The translations under genes were made by a program, and so were the position numbers. A stretch of 64,000 nt of DNA from Polaromonas sp. AET17H-212 (lineage in GTDB: Bacteria > Pseudomonadota > Gammaproteobacteria > Burkholderiales > Burkholderiaceae_C). The notes under the pieces are model-generated. The model was given only the letters and a program-made list of their open reading frames with translations. It did not search any database and had not been told where the DNA came from. Where the stretch lies: contig NZ_NBZW01000018.1 in NCBI RefSeq assembly GCF_002379085.1, forward strand, positions 1 through 64,000, read 5' to 3'. This document shows, piece after piece, positions 20,700 through 29,821 of the stretch. How positions within the stretch are numbered: position 1 is the stretch's first letter; every line of letters begins with the position of its first letter.

Positions 20700-21641
20700 T
20701 CAGCTTGCGCTGGCTGACGCCTCGCCGCCGGCCGGCAGGGCGAAACGCGCCGTGAGTTCACCGAGGTTCAGCTCGGCCAGCACCTCCCGCAGCCGCGCCT
20801 GCGCCTGACGGGTTTTGGCAGCGTTGGGCGATGGCGGCCGGCTCGCAATGATGAGTTCGTTTTTCATCGAATGCTCCCAGCCCACCAGCTCGGTCACGGT
20901 GACATCGTAGCCATGGGCTTCGAGCTGCAGGCAGCGCAGCACATTGGTGATCTGGCTGCCGAATTCGCGCGTGTGCAATGGGTGGCGCCAAAGTTCGGCG
21001 AGCGGCGTCTTCGACAAACTGAGTGCCTTGTTTCTGCGCAGCACGCCGGCCACCTCGGCCTGGCAGCAGGGCACCAGCACCATGTGGTGCGCCTTTTTCT
21101 GCAGGCCGAAGGCAATCGCATCGTCGGTAGCGGTGTCGCAGGCATGCAGGGCGGTGACGATGTCCACCTGCGCCGGCAACTGGTCCGAGGTGGTCGCCTG
21201 CTGCACCGACAGGTTGAGAAAAGTCATGCGTTCAAAACCCAGGCGCTGCGCCAGCGCGCGCGACTTGTCAACGAGCTCGGCACGGGTTTCGATGCCGTAG
21301 ATATGTCCGCCCGTTTTCTCGCCGGGATGCGCGACATTGAAAAACAGGTCGTAAAGAATGAAGCCAAGGTAGGACTTGCCGGCCCCGTGGTCGGCCAGGG
21401 TGAACGGCCGGCCCTTGGCCGAGACTTCCTCCAGCAGCGGTGCGATGAACTGGTACAGGTGGTAGACCTGCTTGAGCTTGCGCCGCGTGTCCTGGTTGAG
21501 CTTGCCCTCGCGCGTGAGGATGTGCAGCTCCTTGAGCAGCTCGATGGACTGGCCCGGCCGGAGTTCTTCAATGACCTGGACGGCTTTGGCCGGCGTATGG
21601 CGGGCGGGCTTGCCTGCGCGTGGGGTGGGGGAGTGTTGCAT
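20700..21641 (-). CDS. SAM-dependent methyltransferase-like protein (Methyltransf_32 type)
   Basis: A 313-residue cytoplasmic protein. Motif-like segments are LADHGAGKSYLGFILYDLFF (an S-adenosylmethionine-binding loop region), YGIETRAELVDKSRALAQRL (acidic residue for the ribose) and VTALHACDTATDDAIAFGL. HACDTATD and VPCCQAEVA resemble the GSTCD/DUF-type methyltransferases that act on RNA or small molecules. The ATG at 21641 is preferred; the upstream extension runs toward the ohrR promoter. It is transcribed away from ohrR. The substrate is unknown. Confidence 0.78.
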   Translation of the reverse strand: MQHSPTPRAGKPARHTPAKAVQVIEELRPGQSIELLKELHILTREGKLNQDTRRKLKQVYHLYQFIAPLLEEVSAKGRPFTLADHGAGKSYLGFILYDLFFNVAHPGEKTGGHIYGIETRAELVDKSRALAQRLGFERMTFLNLSVQQATTSDQLPAQVDIVTALHACDTATDDAIAFGLQKKAHHMVLVPCCQAEVAGVLRRNKALSLSKTPLAELWRHPLHTREFGSQITNVLRCLQLEAHGYDVTVTELVGWEHSMKNELIIASRPPSPNAAKTRQAQARLREVLAELNLGELTARFALPAGGEASASAS

Positions 21642-21721
21642 GGCCCTCCAGTTTAGTGGGCGGCGCCATGCGCTGCCGAAGCCGCAGCAAGGAATCAGCG
21701 GCGGCATGATCTTCAATTAAC

Positions 21722-21746
21722 TTGCACACAATTTAATTGTGTGCAA
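21722..21746. promoter_or_regulatory. OhrR operator
   Basis: TTGCACACAATT, one base, AATTGTGTGCAA: a perfect inverted repeat with 12-bp arms, ending 10 bases before the ohrR start codon. MarR/OhrR proteins bind such A/T-cored palindromes. The A/T-rich centre may also be the -10 element, so OhrR would block its own transcription. Confidence 0.85.
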
Positions 21747-21756
21747 TAATTCAACC

Positions 21757-22206
21757 ATGACAGGCAAATCCGCTCCCACCGACGCCATGCTGCTGCTGGA
21801 CAACCAGCTCTGTTTTGCGCTGTATTCCACCTCGCTGGCCATGACCAAGCTGTACAAGCCCCTGCTCGACGAGCTCGGGCTGACTTACCCGCAGTACCTG
21901 GCCATGCTGGTGCTGTGGGAAAAGGACGGCCTCACGGTGAGCGAACTCGGCGAGCGCCTGTTCCTCGATTCAGGCACGCTGACGCCGCTGCTCAAGCGCC
22001 TGGAAACCTCCGGACTCGTGTCACGCCGGCGCGATGTGGAGGACGAGCGCCGCGTCCACATCACCCTGACCGCTGCGGGCCGCAAGCTCAAGAGCCGGGC
22101 CGCCGGCATCCCGGGCTGCATCCTGAGCGCCGCCCAGTGCGCCATTCCCGAACTGGTTGCGCTGACCCAGCAGGTGCAGGCCTTGCGCCAGCGGCTGGTC
22201 GCATAA
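21757..22206 (+). CDS. ohrR: Organic hydroperoxide sensor, MarR family repressor
   Basis: OhrR represses ohr until its reactive cysteine is oxidised by an organic peroxide. The 149-residue protein has the sensing Cys19 in [13 protein letters not shown], a winged helix with [25 protein letters not shown], and two more cysteines near the C terminus ([10 protein letters not shown]) that could form the intersubunit disulfide of the two-Cys class. ATG 21757 is chosen over a GTG inside the operator. The operator ends 10 bp before the start, so the leader must be very short or the mRNA leaderless. ohr follows after 65 bases. Confidence 0.93.
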   Translation: MTGKSAPTDAMLLLDNQLCFALYSTSLAMTKLYKPLLDELGLTYPQYLAMLVLWEKDGLTVSELGERLFLDSGTLTPLLKRLETSGLVSRRRDVEDERRVHITLTAAGRKLKSRAAGIPGCILSAAQCAIPELVALTQQVQALRQRLVA

Positions 22207-22271
22207 ACCGTCAACTCCTTCCCGTTTTTTTACCCGCTTCACGCCCGAAGCATTTTTCCAAGGAACTCACC

Positions 22272-22691
22272 ATGAACACCCAACTCGAAAAAGTCCTCTA
22301 CACCGCCCGCGCCCACACCACTGGCGGCCGTGACGGCAAGTCCCGGACCGACGACGGCCGCCTGGACGTCACGCTGAGCTCGCCCGGCACCGCCGGCACC
22401 GGCACCAACCCCGAGCAGCTGTTTGCGGCCGGTTACTCTGCCTGTTTCATCGGCGCCATGAAGGCGGTGGCCGGCATGAAAAAGATCGCGCTGCCAGACG
22501 ACCTGAGCATTGACGCCAGCGTGGACCTGGGCAAGATCCCGGCCGGTTACGGCATCGCTGTCCGTCTGGACATCAGCCTTCCCGGCATGGACCGTGCCGC
22601 TGCCCAGGCGCTGGTCGACGCTGCCCACCAGGTCTGCCCCTACTCGAACGCCACCCGCGGCAACATCGACGTGACGATCACACTGGTCTGA
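22272..22691 (+). CDS. ohr: Organic hydroperoxide resistance protein (thiol peroxidase)
   Basis: Ohr reduces fatty-acid and other organic hydroperoxides using a lipoylated partner. The 139-residue OsmC-fold protein has both catalytic cysteines, Cys58 (FAAGYSACFIGAMK) and Cys122 (HQVCPYSNATRGNIDV), and the start MNTQLEKVLYTARAHTTGGR is typical. The ribosome site is AAGGAA. It lies downstream of ohrR on the same strand and ends in a strong terminator, so the pair is likely one operon under OhrR control. Confidence 0.96.
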   Translation: MNTQLEKVLYTARAHTTGGRDGKSRTDDGRLDVTLSSPGTAGTGTNPEQLFAAGYSACFIGAMKAVAGMKKIALPDDLSIDASVDLGKIPAGYGIAVRLDISLPGMDRAAAQALVDAAHQVCPYSNATRGNIDVTITLV

Positions 22692-22712
22692 TTTCGTCCT
22701 GTCGCCAAAGCG

Positions 22713-22742
22713 GCCCGCCGGTGTTGAGCCGGCGGGCTTTTT
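22713..22742 (+). terminator. Rho-independent terminator of ohrR-ohr
   Basis: GCCCGCCGG, 7-base loop, CCGGCGGGC followed by TTTTT: a perfect 9-bp G/C stem with a T tract, 22 bases after the ohr stop codon. Confidence 0.9.
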
Positions 22743-22758
22743 CGCTTATGTTGCGTGC

Positions 22759-23844
22759 ATGAGCACCACCACCCTTCTTGTCCGAAAGAACGATCTGGCC
22801 AGCACGCGGCTGAAAACGACTGAAGACGCCCCGCTGGCTGACGGCCAGGTTCGCGTGCGGGTCGAATCCTTTGCGCTGACGTCCAACAACATCACCTACG
22901 CCGCCTTTGGCGACGCCATGAATTACTGGCAGTTCTTCCCCACCGGCGAAGAAGGCTGGGGCACCATTCCGGTCTGGGGCTTTGGCAGTGTGGTGCAGTC
23001 GCTGCATCCAGGTGTGGCGGTGGGCGAGCGGCTGTACGGCTACTACCCCATGGCATCGGCCACCGTGCTCACGCCCGCGCGCCTGAACACCTCCGGCTTT
23101 CACGACGGCGCGCTGCATCGACGCGAACTGCATGCGGTCTACAACCAGTACCTGCGCTGCAGTGCCGACCCGTTTTACACCCCGGGCACCGAAGACATCC
23201 AGGCCCTGCTGCGGCCGCTGTTCATCACCTCCTTCCTGATCGACGACTTCCTGGCCGACAACGATTTCTTCGGCGCCAAGACCATGCTGCTGTCGAGTGC
23301 CTCGAGCAAGACCGCCTATGGCACGGCCTTCCAGCTGGCCCAGCGCCCGGGCATCGAAGTCATCGGGCTGACGTCGCCGGCGAATGTGGCTTTTTGCGAA
23401 AGCCTGGGCGGCTACAGCCGGGTGCTGACTTATGACCAGCTGGACCAGATTTCTGCCGATGCGGCGTGCATTTATGTGGACTTTGCCGGCAACGCCGGGC
23501 TGCGCCTGGCCATCCACACCCGCTTTGCGAACCTGAAGTACAGCTGCTCCATAGGCGGCACCCATGTGGCCGAACTCGGCGGCGCCCGGGATCTGCCGGG
23601 GCCGCGCGCCACGCTGTTTTTTGCCCCGGCGCAGATCAAGAAACGCAGTGCCGACTGGGGTGCGGAAGGCCTGGGCCAACGCCTGGTGCAGGCCTGGCAG
23701 GCCTTCAGCCGGCGCGCCACGCAAGCTGACTCGCCGTGGCTGCTGGTGCAGCAGCACCAAGGCCCCGAAGCCGTTGCCGCGGCCTACCAACAGGTGCTGG
23801 CCGGCAAGGGTGACCCGCGCATCGGCCATATTCTCAAGCTGTGA
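22759..23844 (+). CDS. DUF2855 family protein
   Basis: A 361-residue protein of unknown function. The N-terminal half reads like the GroES-like domain of medium-chain dehydrogenases (DGQVRVRVESFALTSNNITYA; VWGFGSVVQSLHPGVAVGERLYG), and the second half has a Rossmann-like stretch (GAKTMLLSSASSKTAYGTAF, then IYVDFAGNAGLRLAI). The glycine-rich loop is replaced by SSASSKT, so binding of NAD(P) is uncertain. The family often accompanies stress genes. It starts 17 bases after the ohr terminator and has its own promoter or depends on read-through. Confidence 0.82.
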   Translation: MSTTTLLVRKNDLASTRLKTTEDAPLADGQVRVRVESFALTSNNITYAAFGDAMNYWQFFPTGEEGWGTIPVWGFGSVVQSLHPGVAVGERLYGYYPMASATVLTPARLNTSGFHDGALHRRELHAVYNQYLRCSADPFYTPGTEDIQALLRPLFITSFLIDDFLADNDFFGAKTMLLSSASSKTAYGTAFQLAQRPGIEVIGLTSPANVAFCESLGGYSRVLTYDQLDQISADAACIYVDFAGNAGLRLAIHTRFANLKYSCSIGGTHVAELGGARDLPGPRATLFFAPAQIKKRSADWGAEGLGQRLVQAWQAFSRRATQADSPWLLVQQHQGPEAVAAAYQQVLAGKGDPRIGHILKL

Positions 23845-23856
23845 TCTCGCACACAC

Positions 23857-23873
23857 GCTATTGATTTAATAGC
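23857..23873. repeat. Dispersed intergenic repeat, copy 3 (GCTAT-N7-ATAGC)
   Basis: GCTAT-TGATTTA-ATAGC, 12 bases after the DUF2855 stop codon, followed by TGCTTGTGCCCA. Same core as at 6505 and 20659. Confidence 0.6.
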
Positions 23874-23956
23874 TGCTTGTGCCCACCTACAAAGGGCCAG
23901 AGGCACTTTTTATCTTCACCTTTGGGGCCTTTTCCGATTGCACCGACAATGGAGGC

Positions 23957-25006
23957 ATGAGCGAACAACCCCTGGCGGCACCCATGCCCGATGCCGTGCA
24001 TGCCTACGAAAAACTGACGCCCGACGTGGTGCTGGACGCGCTGGCCAGCGTCGGCCTGTATGGCGACGGCCGGCTCATGGCGCTCTCCAGTTATGAAAAC
24101 CGCGTCTACCAGGTCCACCTGGAAGCGCCGGCGGGCGCGGGCTCTGCAGCGGGTGACATCGTGGTCGTCAAGTTCTACCGGCCCGGTCGCTGGAGCGACG
24201 CGCAGATTCTTGAAGAACATGAATTTGCCGCCGAACTGATGGCCGCGGAAATTCCGGTCGTGGGCGCCCTGGCGCTGGGTGGCAGCACCCTGCACCACTT
24301 CAACGGTTTCAGCTTCAGCGTGTCGCCGCGCCGCGGCGGGCGGCGGCCCGAGCTGGAGGACCTCAGCGTGCTCGAATGGATAGGCCGCTTTCTCGCGCGC
24401 ATCCACACGGTCGGCAGCGCCAAGCCCTTCAAACACAGGCCTGCGCTGACCCTGCAGACCTTCGGTTTTGCCAGCCGCGACCTGCTGCTGGCCGGCAACC
24501 ACCTGCCGCTGGACATGGCGTCGCGCTGGCTCAAGGCTTTCGAAGAAGCGATGACGGTGGCGCAGGCGGTGTTTGAAAGCGTGGGCGAGGTCCGCACACT
24601 GCGCCTGCACGGCGACTGCCACCCCGGCAACATCCTGTGGACGCCCGAGGGCCTGGAAGGCGCCGGCCCGCACTTTGTCGACCTCGACGACGCACGCAGC
24701 GGCCCGGCCGTGCAGGACCTCTGGATGCTGCTGTCCGGCGAACGCGCGCAATGCCTGCAGCAGCTCGGCGCGCTGGTGGACGGCTACGAGGAATTCCGCG
24801 AATTCGACCGCCGCGAGCTGGCGCTGATCGAACCGCTGCGCACCCTGCGCCTGGTGCACTACAGCGCCTGGCTGGCCCAGCGCTGGCATGACCCGATCTT
24901 TCCGATCAACTTCCCCTGGTTCGGCTCCAGCGACTACTGGAAAGGCCAGGTCGACATGCTGGAAGAACAGACGGAAGCCATGCAGGAAGCGCCGCTGGTG
25001 GCGTAA
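23957..25006 (+). CDS. srkA: Stress response kinase A (SrkA/YihE family)
   Basis: A 349-residue Ser/Thr kinase of the aminoglycoside-phosphotransferase (APH) fold. In Escherichia coli SrkA protects stressed cells by opposing the MazEF toxin pathway. The N terminus (YGDGRLMALSSYENRVYQVHLE) matches the family; the catalytic loop is LHGDCHPGNILW and the metal loop HFVDLDDARSGPAVQDLWML. The ATG at 23957 has GGAGG directly ahead. Neighbouring genes (ohr, GNAT) fit a stress context, but the 112-bp gap with a repeat suggests separate transcription. Confidence 0.92.
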   Translation: MSEQPLAAPMPDAVHAYEKLTPDVVLDALASVGLYGDGRLMALSSYENRVYQVHLEAPAGAGSAAGDIVVVKFYRPGRWSDAQILEEHEFAAELMAAEIPVVGALALGGSTLHHFNGFSFSVSPRRGGRRPELEDLSVLEWIGRFLARIHTVGSAKPFKHRPALTLQTFGFASRDLLLAGNHLPLDMASRWLKAFEEAMTVAQAVFESVGEVRTLRLHGDCHPGNILWTPEGLEGAGPHFVDLDDARSGPAVQDLWMLLSGERAQCLQQLGALVDGYEEFREFDRRELALIEPLRTLRLVHYSAWLAQRWHDPIFPINFPWFGSSDYWKGQVDMLEEQTEAMQEAPLVA

Positions 25007-25039
25007 GCACTTGTTCTAATTCCATTTTCGGGAGAAACC

Positions 25040-25573
25040 ATGCCCGCCGAATCCTCTGCCCACGCCATTCACCGCCTGGAAGCCGTCACCAACGACCAGT
25101 TGCAGTCGCTGGCCGGGCTGCTGATCGATTGTGTGGAAGGCGGCGCCTCCGTGAGTTTCATGCATCCCCTGCCCCTGGCCAGGGCGCTGGCCTTCTGGCG
25201 CGGTGTCGCGGACAGCGCAGCCCGGGGTGACCGGGCGCTGCTGGTGGCCGAAGATGCTGTCGGCATCGTGGGTACCGTGCAGGTGCTGCTGGACCAGCCC
25301 GAGAACCAACCGCACCGCGCCGACGTGGCGAAGATGCTGGTGCACCGCCGGGCGCGGCGCCAGGGTCTGGGTGAAGCGCTGATGCAGGCCGCCGAGCAGG
25401 TCGCGCGCGAATGCGGCAAAACCCTGCTGGTGCTGGACACCGCCAGCGACGACGCCGAGCGGCTTTATGCCCGGCTGGGCTGGCAACGCTGCGGTGTGAT
25501 TCCGGGGTATGCGTTGCTGCCGCAGGGCGGGCTGTGCGACACGACCTACTTCTACCGCCTGCTCGGCGACTGA
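25040..25573 (+). CDS. GNAT family N-acetyltransferase
   Basis: A 177-residue acetyltransferase that would move acetyl from acetyl-CoA to an amine or protein. The acetyl-CoA loop RRARRQGLGEALMQAAEQVA and the following LLVLDTASDDAERLYARLGWQRCGVIPGYAL (landmark region) are classic GNAT motifs A and B. GGGAGA precedes the ATG. It lies 33 bases after srkA and 19 before the MATE gene, so the three may be one transcript. Its substrate is unknown. Confidence 0.9.
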   Translation: MPAESSAHAIHRLEAVTNDQLQSLAGLLIDCVEGGASVSFMHPLPLARALAFWRGVADSAARGDRALLVAEDAVGIVGTVQVLLDQPENQPHRADVAKMLVHRRARRQGLGEALMQAAEQVARECGKTLLVLDTASDDAERLYARLGWQRCGVIPGYALLPQGGLCDTTYFYRLLGD

Positions 25574-25592
25574 ATTTCGCAGACCGCTGACC

Positions 25593-26964
25593 ATGCCGGA
25601 AAGCCCAGCGGAATCCGCACCCGCCCGACCGCTCTGGAAGACCTTTCTGGTTTTCCTCAGCCCGCTGGTGCTGACCAACATGCTGCAGGCCCTGTCGGGC
25701 ACGCTCAACAACATTTATGTGGGGCAGCTGCTGGGGGTCGGTGCACTGGCAGCCGTGGCCAGCTTTTTCCCGCTGCTGCTGTTTTTCATTTCCTTCGTGA
25801 TCGGCCTGGGGGCAGGCGCGTCCGTTCTCATCGGCCAGGCCTGGGGCGCCAGGGATGTCGAAAAAGTGCGCGCCATTGCCGGCACGGTGCTTTGCGCGGG
25901 CTTCTTCATCGGCGTGGTGGTCGGGTTGTGCGGCCTGCTGCTGGCCGAGCCCATCATGCACCTGCTGGGTACGCCGGCAGATGTGCTGCCCCAGGCCATC
26001 GCCTATGCCCGGGTCATGATGGCTGTCTTGCCGCTGATGTTTGTCTCCATGCTGACAGCAGCGGCGCTGCGCGGCGTGGGCGATACCGTCACCCCTCTGT
26101 TGTCGCTGGCGGTCTCCTCGAGCATCATTCTCATGCTGACCCCAGCCCTGATCCAGGGCTGGTTCGGCCTGCCGGCGCTGGGCGTGACCGGCGGTGCCTG
26201 GGCCACGCTGGTGTCGATGGCGCTGGCCCTGCTCTGGGTGGCCTGGTACCTGAAGCGGCGCGGCCGCACGCTCTCACCCGACAGGGATTTTTGGCGGCAT
26301 GTGCGTCTTCAAAAGAAATTCCTGAAACCCGTCGTCCGGCTGGGCTTTCCCACCGGCCTGTTCTTCATCACCGGCTCGGTGGCGGACCTCGCCCTGCTGC
26401 GCCTAGTCAACGGCTACGGCTCGCATGCCACGGCCGCCTGGGGGGCGGTCAGCCAGGTCATGGCCTATGTCCAGTTTCCCGCCATTTCCATTGCGATTGC
26501 GACGTCGGTGCTGGCGGCGCAGGCCATAGGCGCAGGGCGCCTGCACCAGATCGACAGCGTGACGCGCGTCGGGCTCGGCATGAACCTCGCCATCACCGGT
26601 GGGCTGGCGGTGGCGGTATTGGTGTTTGCGCGAACCATCGTCGGGCTGTTCATCACCGACCCGGCGGTCGTCACGCTGGCGGCCGGGCTGCTGCACATCA
26701 CCGTGTGGGCCAGCCTGATTTTCAGGCCTGGCCAGTGTGTTCACGTCCGTCATGCGCGCCAGCGGAACGGTGCTGGTGCCCACGCTCATCTCGCTGGGCT
26801 GCCTGGGCCTGTTGCTGTTTCCACTGGGCTGGGCGTTCAGCCAGACTTTCGGGCTGCGCGGCATCTGGATGAGCTACCCGGCCACCTACGCCGTGGCTCT
26901 GCTGCTGCAGACGGCCTACTTCTTTGCGGTCTGGAAGAAAAAGCCCCTCCTCAAGATGGTGTGA
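25593..26964 (+). pseudogene. MATE family efflux transporter interrupted by a frameshift
   Basis: MATE proteins export drugs and metabolites in exchange for H+ or Na+. The frame from 25593 encodes normal MATE sequence for about 377 residues (two MatE domains; SGTLNNIYVGQLLGVGAL, GLGAGASVLIGQAWGARD). After ...HITVWASLIF the frame runs into non-MATE sequence, while MATE sequence resumes in the +1 frame (SVFTSVMRASGTVLVPTLIS) to the stop at 26964. Omitting the A at about 26724 restores IFGLASVFTSVMRAS and a 456-residue protein, the usual family length. It is either a recent inactivation, which would remove the last two to three membrane helices, or a sequencing error. Confidence 0.88.
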
Positions 26965-26981
26965 GCGATCCGCCGACTGCA

Positions 26982-28277
26982 CTACCGGATGCGCGGCGGC
27001 GCCTGCAGTTGCTCGGGCGTGGTGAAGTAGGCGGCGGTGCTGCCCGCACGCGCTTTCGCCTGCGCCAGTTCATGCCGCGCCACGGTGCGCAGGTGCACTT
27101 CGTCGGGTCCGTCCATCAGGTGCAGGGCGCGGCCCCAGGTCCAGAAATAGGCCAGCGGGGTATCGGGTGACAGGCCCATGGCACCGAAGGCCTGCATGGC
27201 ACGGTCCACCACCCGCGTCTGCAGCCGCGCAGCCACCACCTTGATGGCGGCCACGCGCGCGCGCAGTTGTGCAGCATCATCTTTGCCTGCGTCAAGAGCC
27301 CAGGCTGCATGAAGAATCAGCAGACGCGCCTGGTCGATCTCGATGCGCGACTCGGCAATCCATTCCTGCACATTGGAAAAATCAGAAAGGTATTTGCCGA
27401 AGGCCTGGCGCTCCAGCGTGCGTTCCGTGGCCAGCTCCAGTGCCAACTCGCACTGGCCGATGGTGCGCATGCAGTGGTGCACCCGGCCCGGCCCGAGCCG
27501 TGCTTGCGCCATGGCAAAACCCTCGCCCCAGCCGCCCAGCAGGTGGTCCAGCGGCACGCGCACGTCACGCAGCAGGATTTCGCAATGCCCTTCGGGCGCA
27601 TGGTGGTGCACCACGGCAATGTTGCGCAGCACCTGCAGCCCCGGCGTGTCCATGGGCACCAGCACCATGCTGTGCCGGTGGTGCGCCCCGGCCGGGTCAC
27701 CCTCACCTGGCGCCTCGTCGTTGCGGCACATCACCACCAGCAGCCGGCAGCTTGGGTGCGCCGCTCCGGTGATGAACCACTTGCGGCCATTGAGCACCAG
27801 TTGCCCGCCCTCGCGCCGCACGGTGGTCTGCAGATTGGTCGGGTCGGACGAGGCCACGTCCGGCTCGGACATCGCAAACGCGGACCGGATGCGGCCTTCC
27901 AGCAGCGGCATCAGCCACTGCACGCGCTGCTCGGGCGTGGCAAAGCGGTGCAGCAGTTCCATGTTGCCGGTGTCGGGGGCGCTGCAGTTGAACACTTCCG
28001 CGGCCCAGGGCAGCCGGCCCATGGTTTCGGCCAGCGGCGCGTAGTCAAGGTGGCCCAGGCGGGTGCCGGGCTCGTCCTCCTGCAGGCTCGGCAGAAACAG
28101 GTTCCACAAGCCCGCCTCGCGCGCCAGCGCCTTGAGGTCTTCGAGAAAAGGCGGTGGATACACCCCGTCCTGCACCGAGCGGTGCCAGGCCGCGTTGTAG
28201 GGCAGCAGGTACTGCTGCATGAAGGCTTCGAGCTGCTGGCGCAGCGCCAGCGCCCTGGGGGAGTGATTGAAGTCCAT
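26982..28277 (-). CDS. Acyl-CoA dehydrogenase (ACAD10/11-like)
   Basis: A 431-residue FAD enzyme that introduces a double bond into an acyl-CoA. AFAMSEPDVASSDPTNLQTT binds FAD and substrate, GRKWFITGAAHPSCRL follows, and the C-terminal domain has QAFGAMGLSPDTPLAYFWTW and LMDGPDEVHLRTVARHEL, where such enzymes place the catalytic region. It is 56 bases downstream of ubiD on the same strand and could be read from that operon, but nothing links it chemically to ubiquinone synthesis. It converges on the broken MATE gene. Confidence 0.9.
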   Translation of the reverse strand: MDFNHSPRALALRQQLEAFMQQYLLPYNAAWHRSVQDGVYPPPFLEDLKALAREAGLWNLFLPSLQEDEPGTRLGHLDYAPLAETMGRLPWAAEVFNCSAPDTGNMELLHRFATPEQRVQWLMPLLEGRIRSAFAMSEPDVASSDPTNLQTTVRREGGQLVLNGRKWFITGAAHPSCRLLVVMCRNDEAPGEGDPAGAHHRHSMVLVPMDTPGLQVLRNIAVVHHHAPEGHCEILLRDVRVPLDHLLGGWGEGFAMAQARLGPGRVHHCMRTIGQCELALELATERTLERQAFGKYLSDFSNVQEWIAESRIEIDQARLLILHAAWALDAGKDDAAQLRARVAAIKVVAARLQTRVVDRAMQAFGAMGLSPDTPLAYFWTWGRALHLMDGPDEVHLRTVARHELAQAKARAGSTAAYFTTPEQLQAPPRIR

Positions 28278-28333
28278 GAGGCATTGTGCGATTCGGGCCG
28301 GGCCCTGTCAGAACGCAGGTGACACCCCGCCCT

Positions 28334-29818
28334 TCACAGCCCCAGGGACTGAAAGAGGCCATCCATGCGCGCCTGTACCGCCGCATCCATGGCGATGGGG
28401 CGGCCCCATTCGCGCTGGGTTTCGCCGGGCCATTTGTTCGTCGCGTCCAGTCCCATCTTGCTGCCCAGGCCGCTCACCGGCGAGGCAAAGTCCAGGTAGT
28501 CGATGGGGGTGTTTTCCATCAGCAGGGTGTCGCGCGCCGGGTCCATGCGGGTGGTCAGGGCCCAGATCACCTCGCGCCAGTCGCGCACGTCCACGTCATC
28601 GTCCACCACGACCACAAACTTGGTGTACATGAACTGGCGCAGGTGGCTCCACACGCCCATCATCACGCGCCGTGCATGCCCCGGGTAGGCCTTCTTGATG
28701 CGCACCAGCGCCATGCGGTAGCTGCAGCCTTCGGGCGGCAGGTAAAAGTCGGTGATTTCGGGAAACTGCCTTTGCAGCAGGGGAATGAACAGCTCGTTCA
28801 GGGCCATGCCGAGCACGGCAGGCTCGTCCGGCGGTTTGCCGGTGTAGGTGGAGTGGTAAATCGGGTCGCGCCGCATGGTGATGCGGTCCACCGTGAACAC
28901 CGGAAACGAGGCCTGCTCGTTGTAATACCCCGTGTGGTCGCCGAACGGTCCTTCGAGCGCATGCTGGTAGCCGCTGGGGTGGCCGGCATCCGGATAGATG
29001 TGGCCCTCGAGCACGATCTCGGCGGTGGCCGGCACGCGCAAGCCGCTGCCCAGCGCGCGCACGACGTCGGTGCGCGCGCCGCGCAGCAGGCCGGCGAACT
29101 GGTACTCGGACAGGCTGTCGGGCACCGGGGTCACCGCGCCGAGGATGGTGGCCGGATCGGCGCCCAGCGCGACGGCCACGGGATAGGGTTGGCCCGGATT
29201 CGCCGCAGCATGGTCGCGAAAATCGAGCGCGCCGCCGCGGTGTGCCAGCCAGCGCATGATGAGCTGGTTGCGTGAGAGCACCTGCTGGCGGTAAATGCCC
29301 AGGTTTTGCCGTGGCTTGTGCGGCCCCTGGGTGATGACCAGGCCCCAGGTGACCAGGGGCGCGACGTCGCCGGGCCAGCAGTGCTGCACCGGCAGGCGCG
29401 CCAGGTCCACATCCTGGCCCTCCCAGACCACCTCCTGGCAGGGCGCCGAACGCAATTCACGCGGCGCCATGTGCCACAAGGTCTTGAGCAACCCGCCCAG
29501 ACCGAGCATGTCTTTCAGGCCCTTGGGTGCTTCGGGTTCCTTGAGGGCGGCGAGCACCTCGCCAAAGGAACGCAGCGCGCGCAGGTCGGTGACACCCATG
29601 GCGCGCGCCACACGTGCCGGTGTGCCGAACAGGTTGGCCAGCACCGGCATGTTGTGTCCGGTGGGGTGTTCGAACAAGAGGGCCGGGCCCCCGGCACGCA
29701 GGACGCGGTCGCACAGTGCCGTCATTTCCAGATGCGGCGACACCGGCTCGGCCACGCGGCGCAGGTCGCCGGTCAGCTCGAGCTGGGCCATGAAATCGCG
29801 CAGGTCGCGGTAGCGCAT
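28334..29818 (-). CDS. ubiD: 4-hydroxy-3-polyprenylbenzoate decarboxylase
   Basis: UbiD removes the carboxyl group of the polyprenylated 4-hydroxybenzoate ring in ubiquinone synthesis, using prenylated FMN made by UbiX. The 494-residue product is the same size as the Escherichia coli enzyme (497) and has the family segments [20 protein letters not shown], the prFMN/metal region [18 protein letters not shown] and the catalytic acid region around [11 protein letters not shown]. It starts three bases after the ubiX stop codon, last in the ubiUV-trhA-ubiT-DGC-ubiX-ubiD run. Confidence 0.95.
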   Translation of the reverse strand: MRYRDLRDFMAQLELTGDLRRVAEPVSPHLEMTALCDRVLRAGGPALLFEHPTGHNMPVLANLFGTPARVARAMGVTDLRALRSFGEVLAALKEPEAPKGLKDMLGLGGLLKTLWHMAPRELRSAPCQEVVWEGQDVDLARLPVQHCWPGDVAPLVTWGLVITQGPHKPRQNLGIYRQQVLSRNQLIMRWLAHRGGALDFRDHAAANPGQPYPVAVALGADPATILGAVTPVPDSLSEYQFAGLLRGARTDVVRALGSGLRVPATAEIVLEGHIYPDAGHPSGYQHALEGPFGDHTGYYNEQASFPVFTVDRITMRRDPIYHSTYTGKPPDEPAVLGMALNELFIPLLQRQFPEITDFYLPPEGCSYRMALVRIKKAYPGHARRVMMGVWSHLRQFMYTKFVVVVDDDVDVRDWREVIWALTTRMDPARDTLLMENTPIDYLDFASPVSGLGSKMGLDATNKWPGETQREWGRPIAMDAAVQARMDGLFQSLGL

Positions 29819-29821
29819 GGC

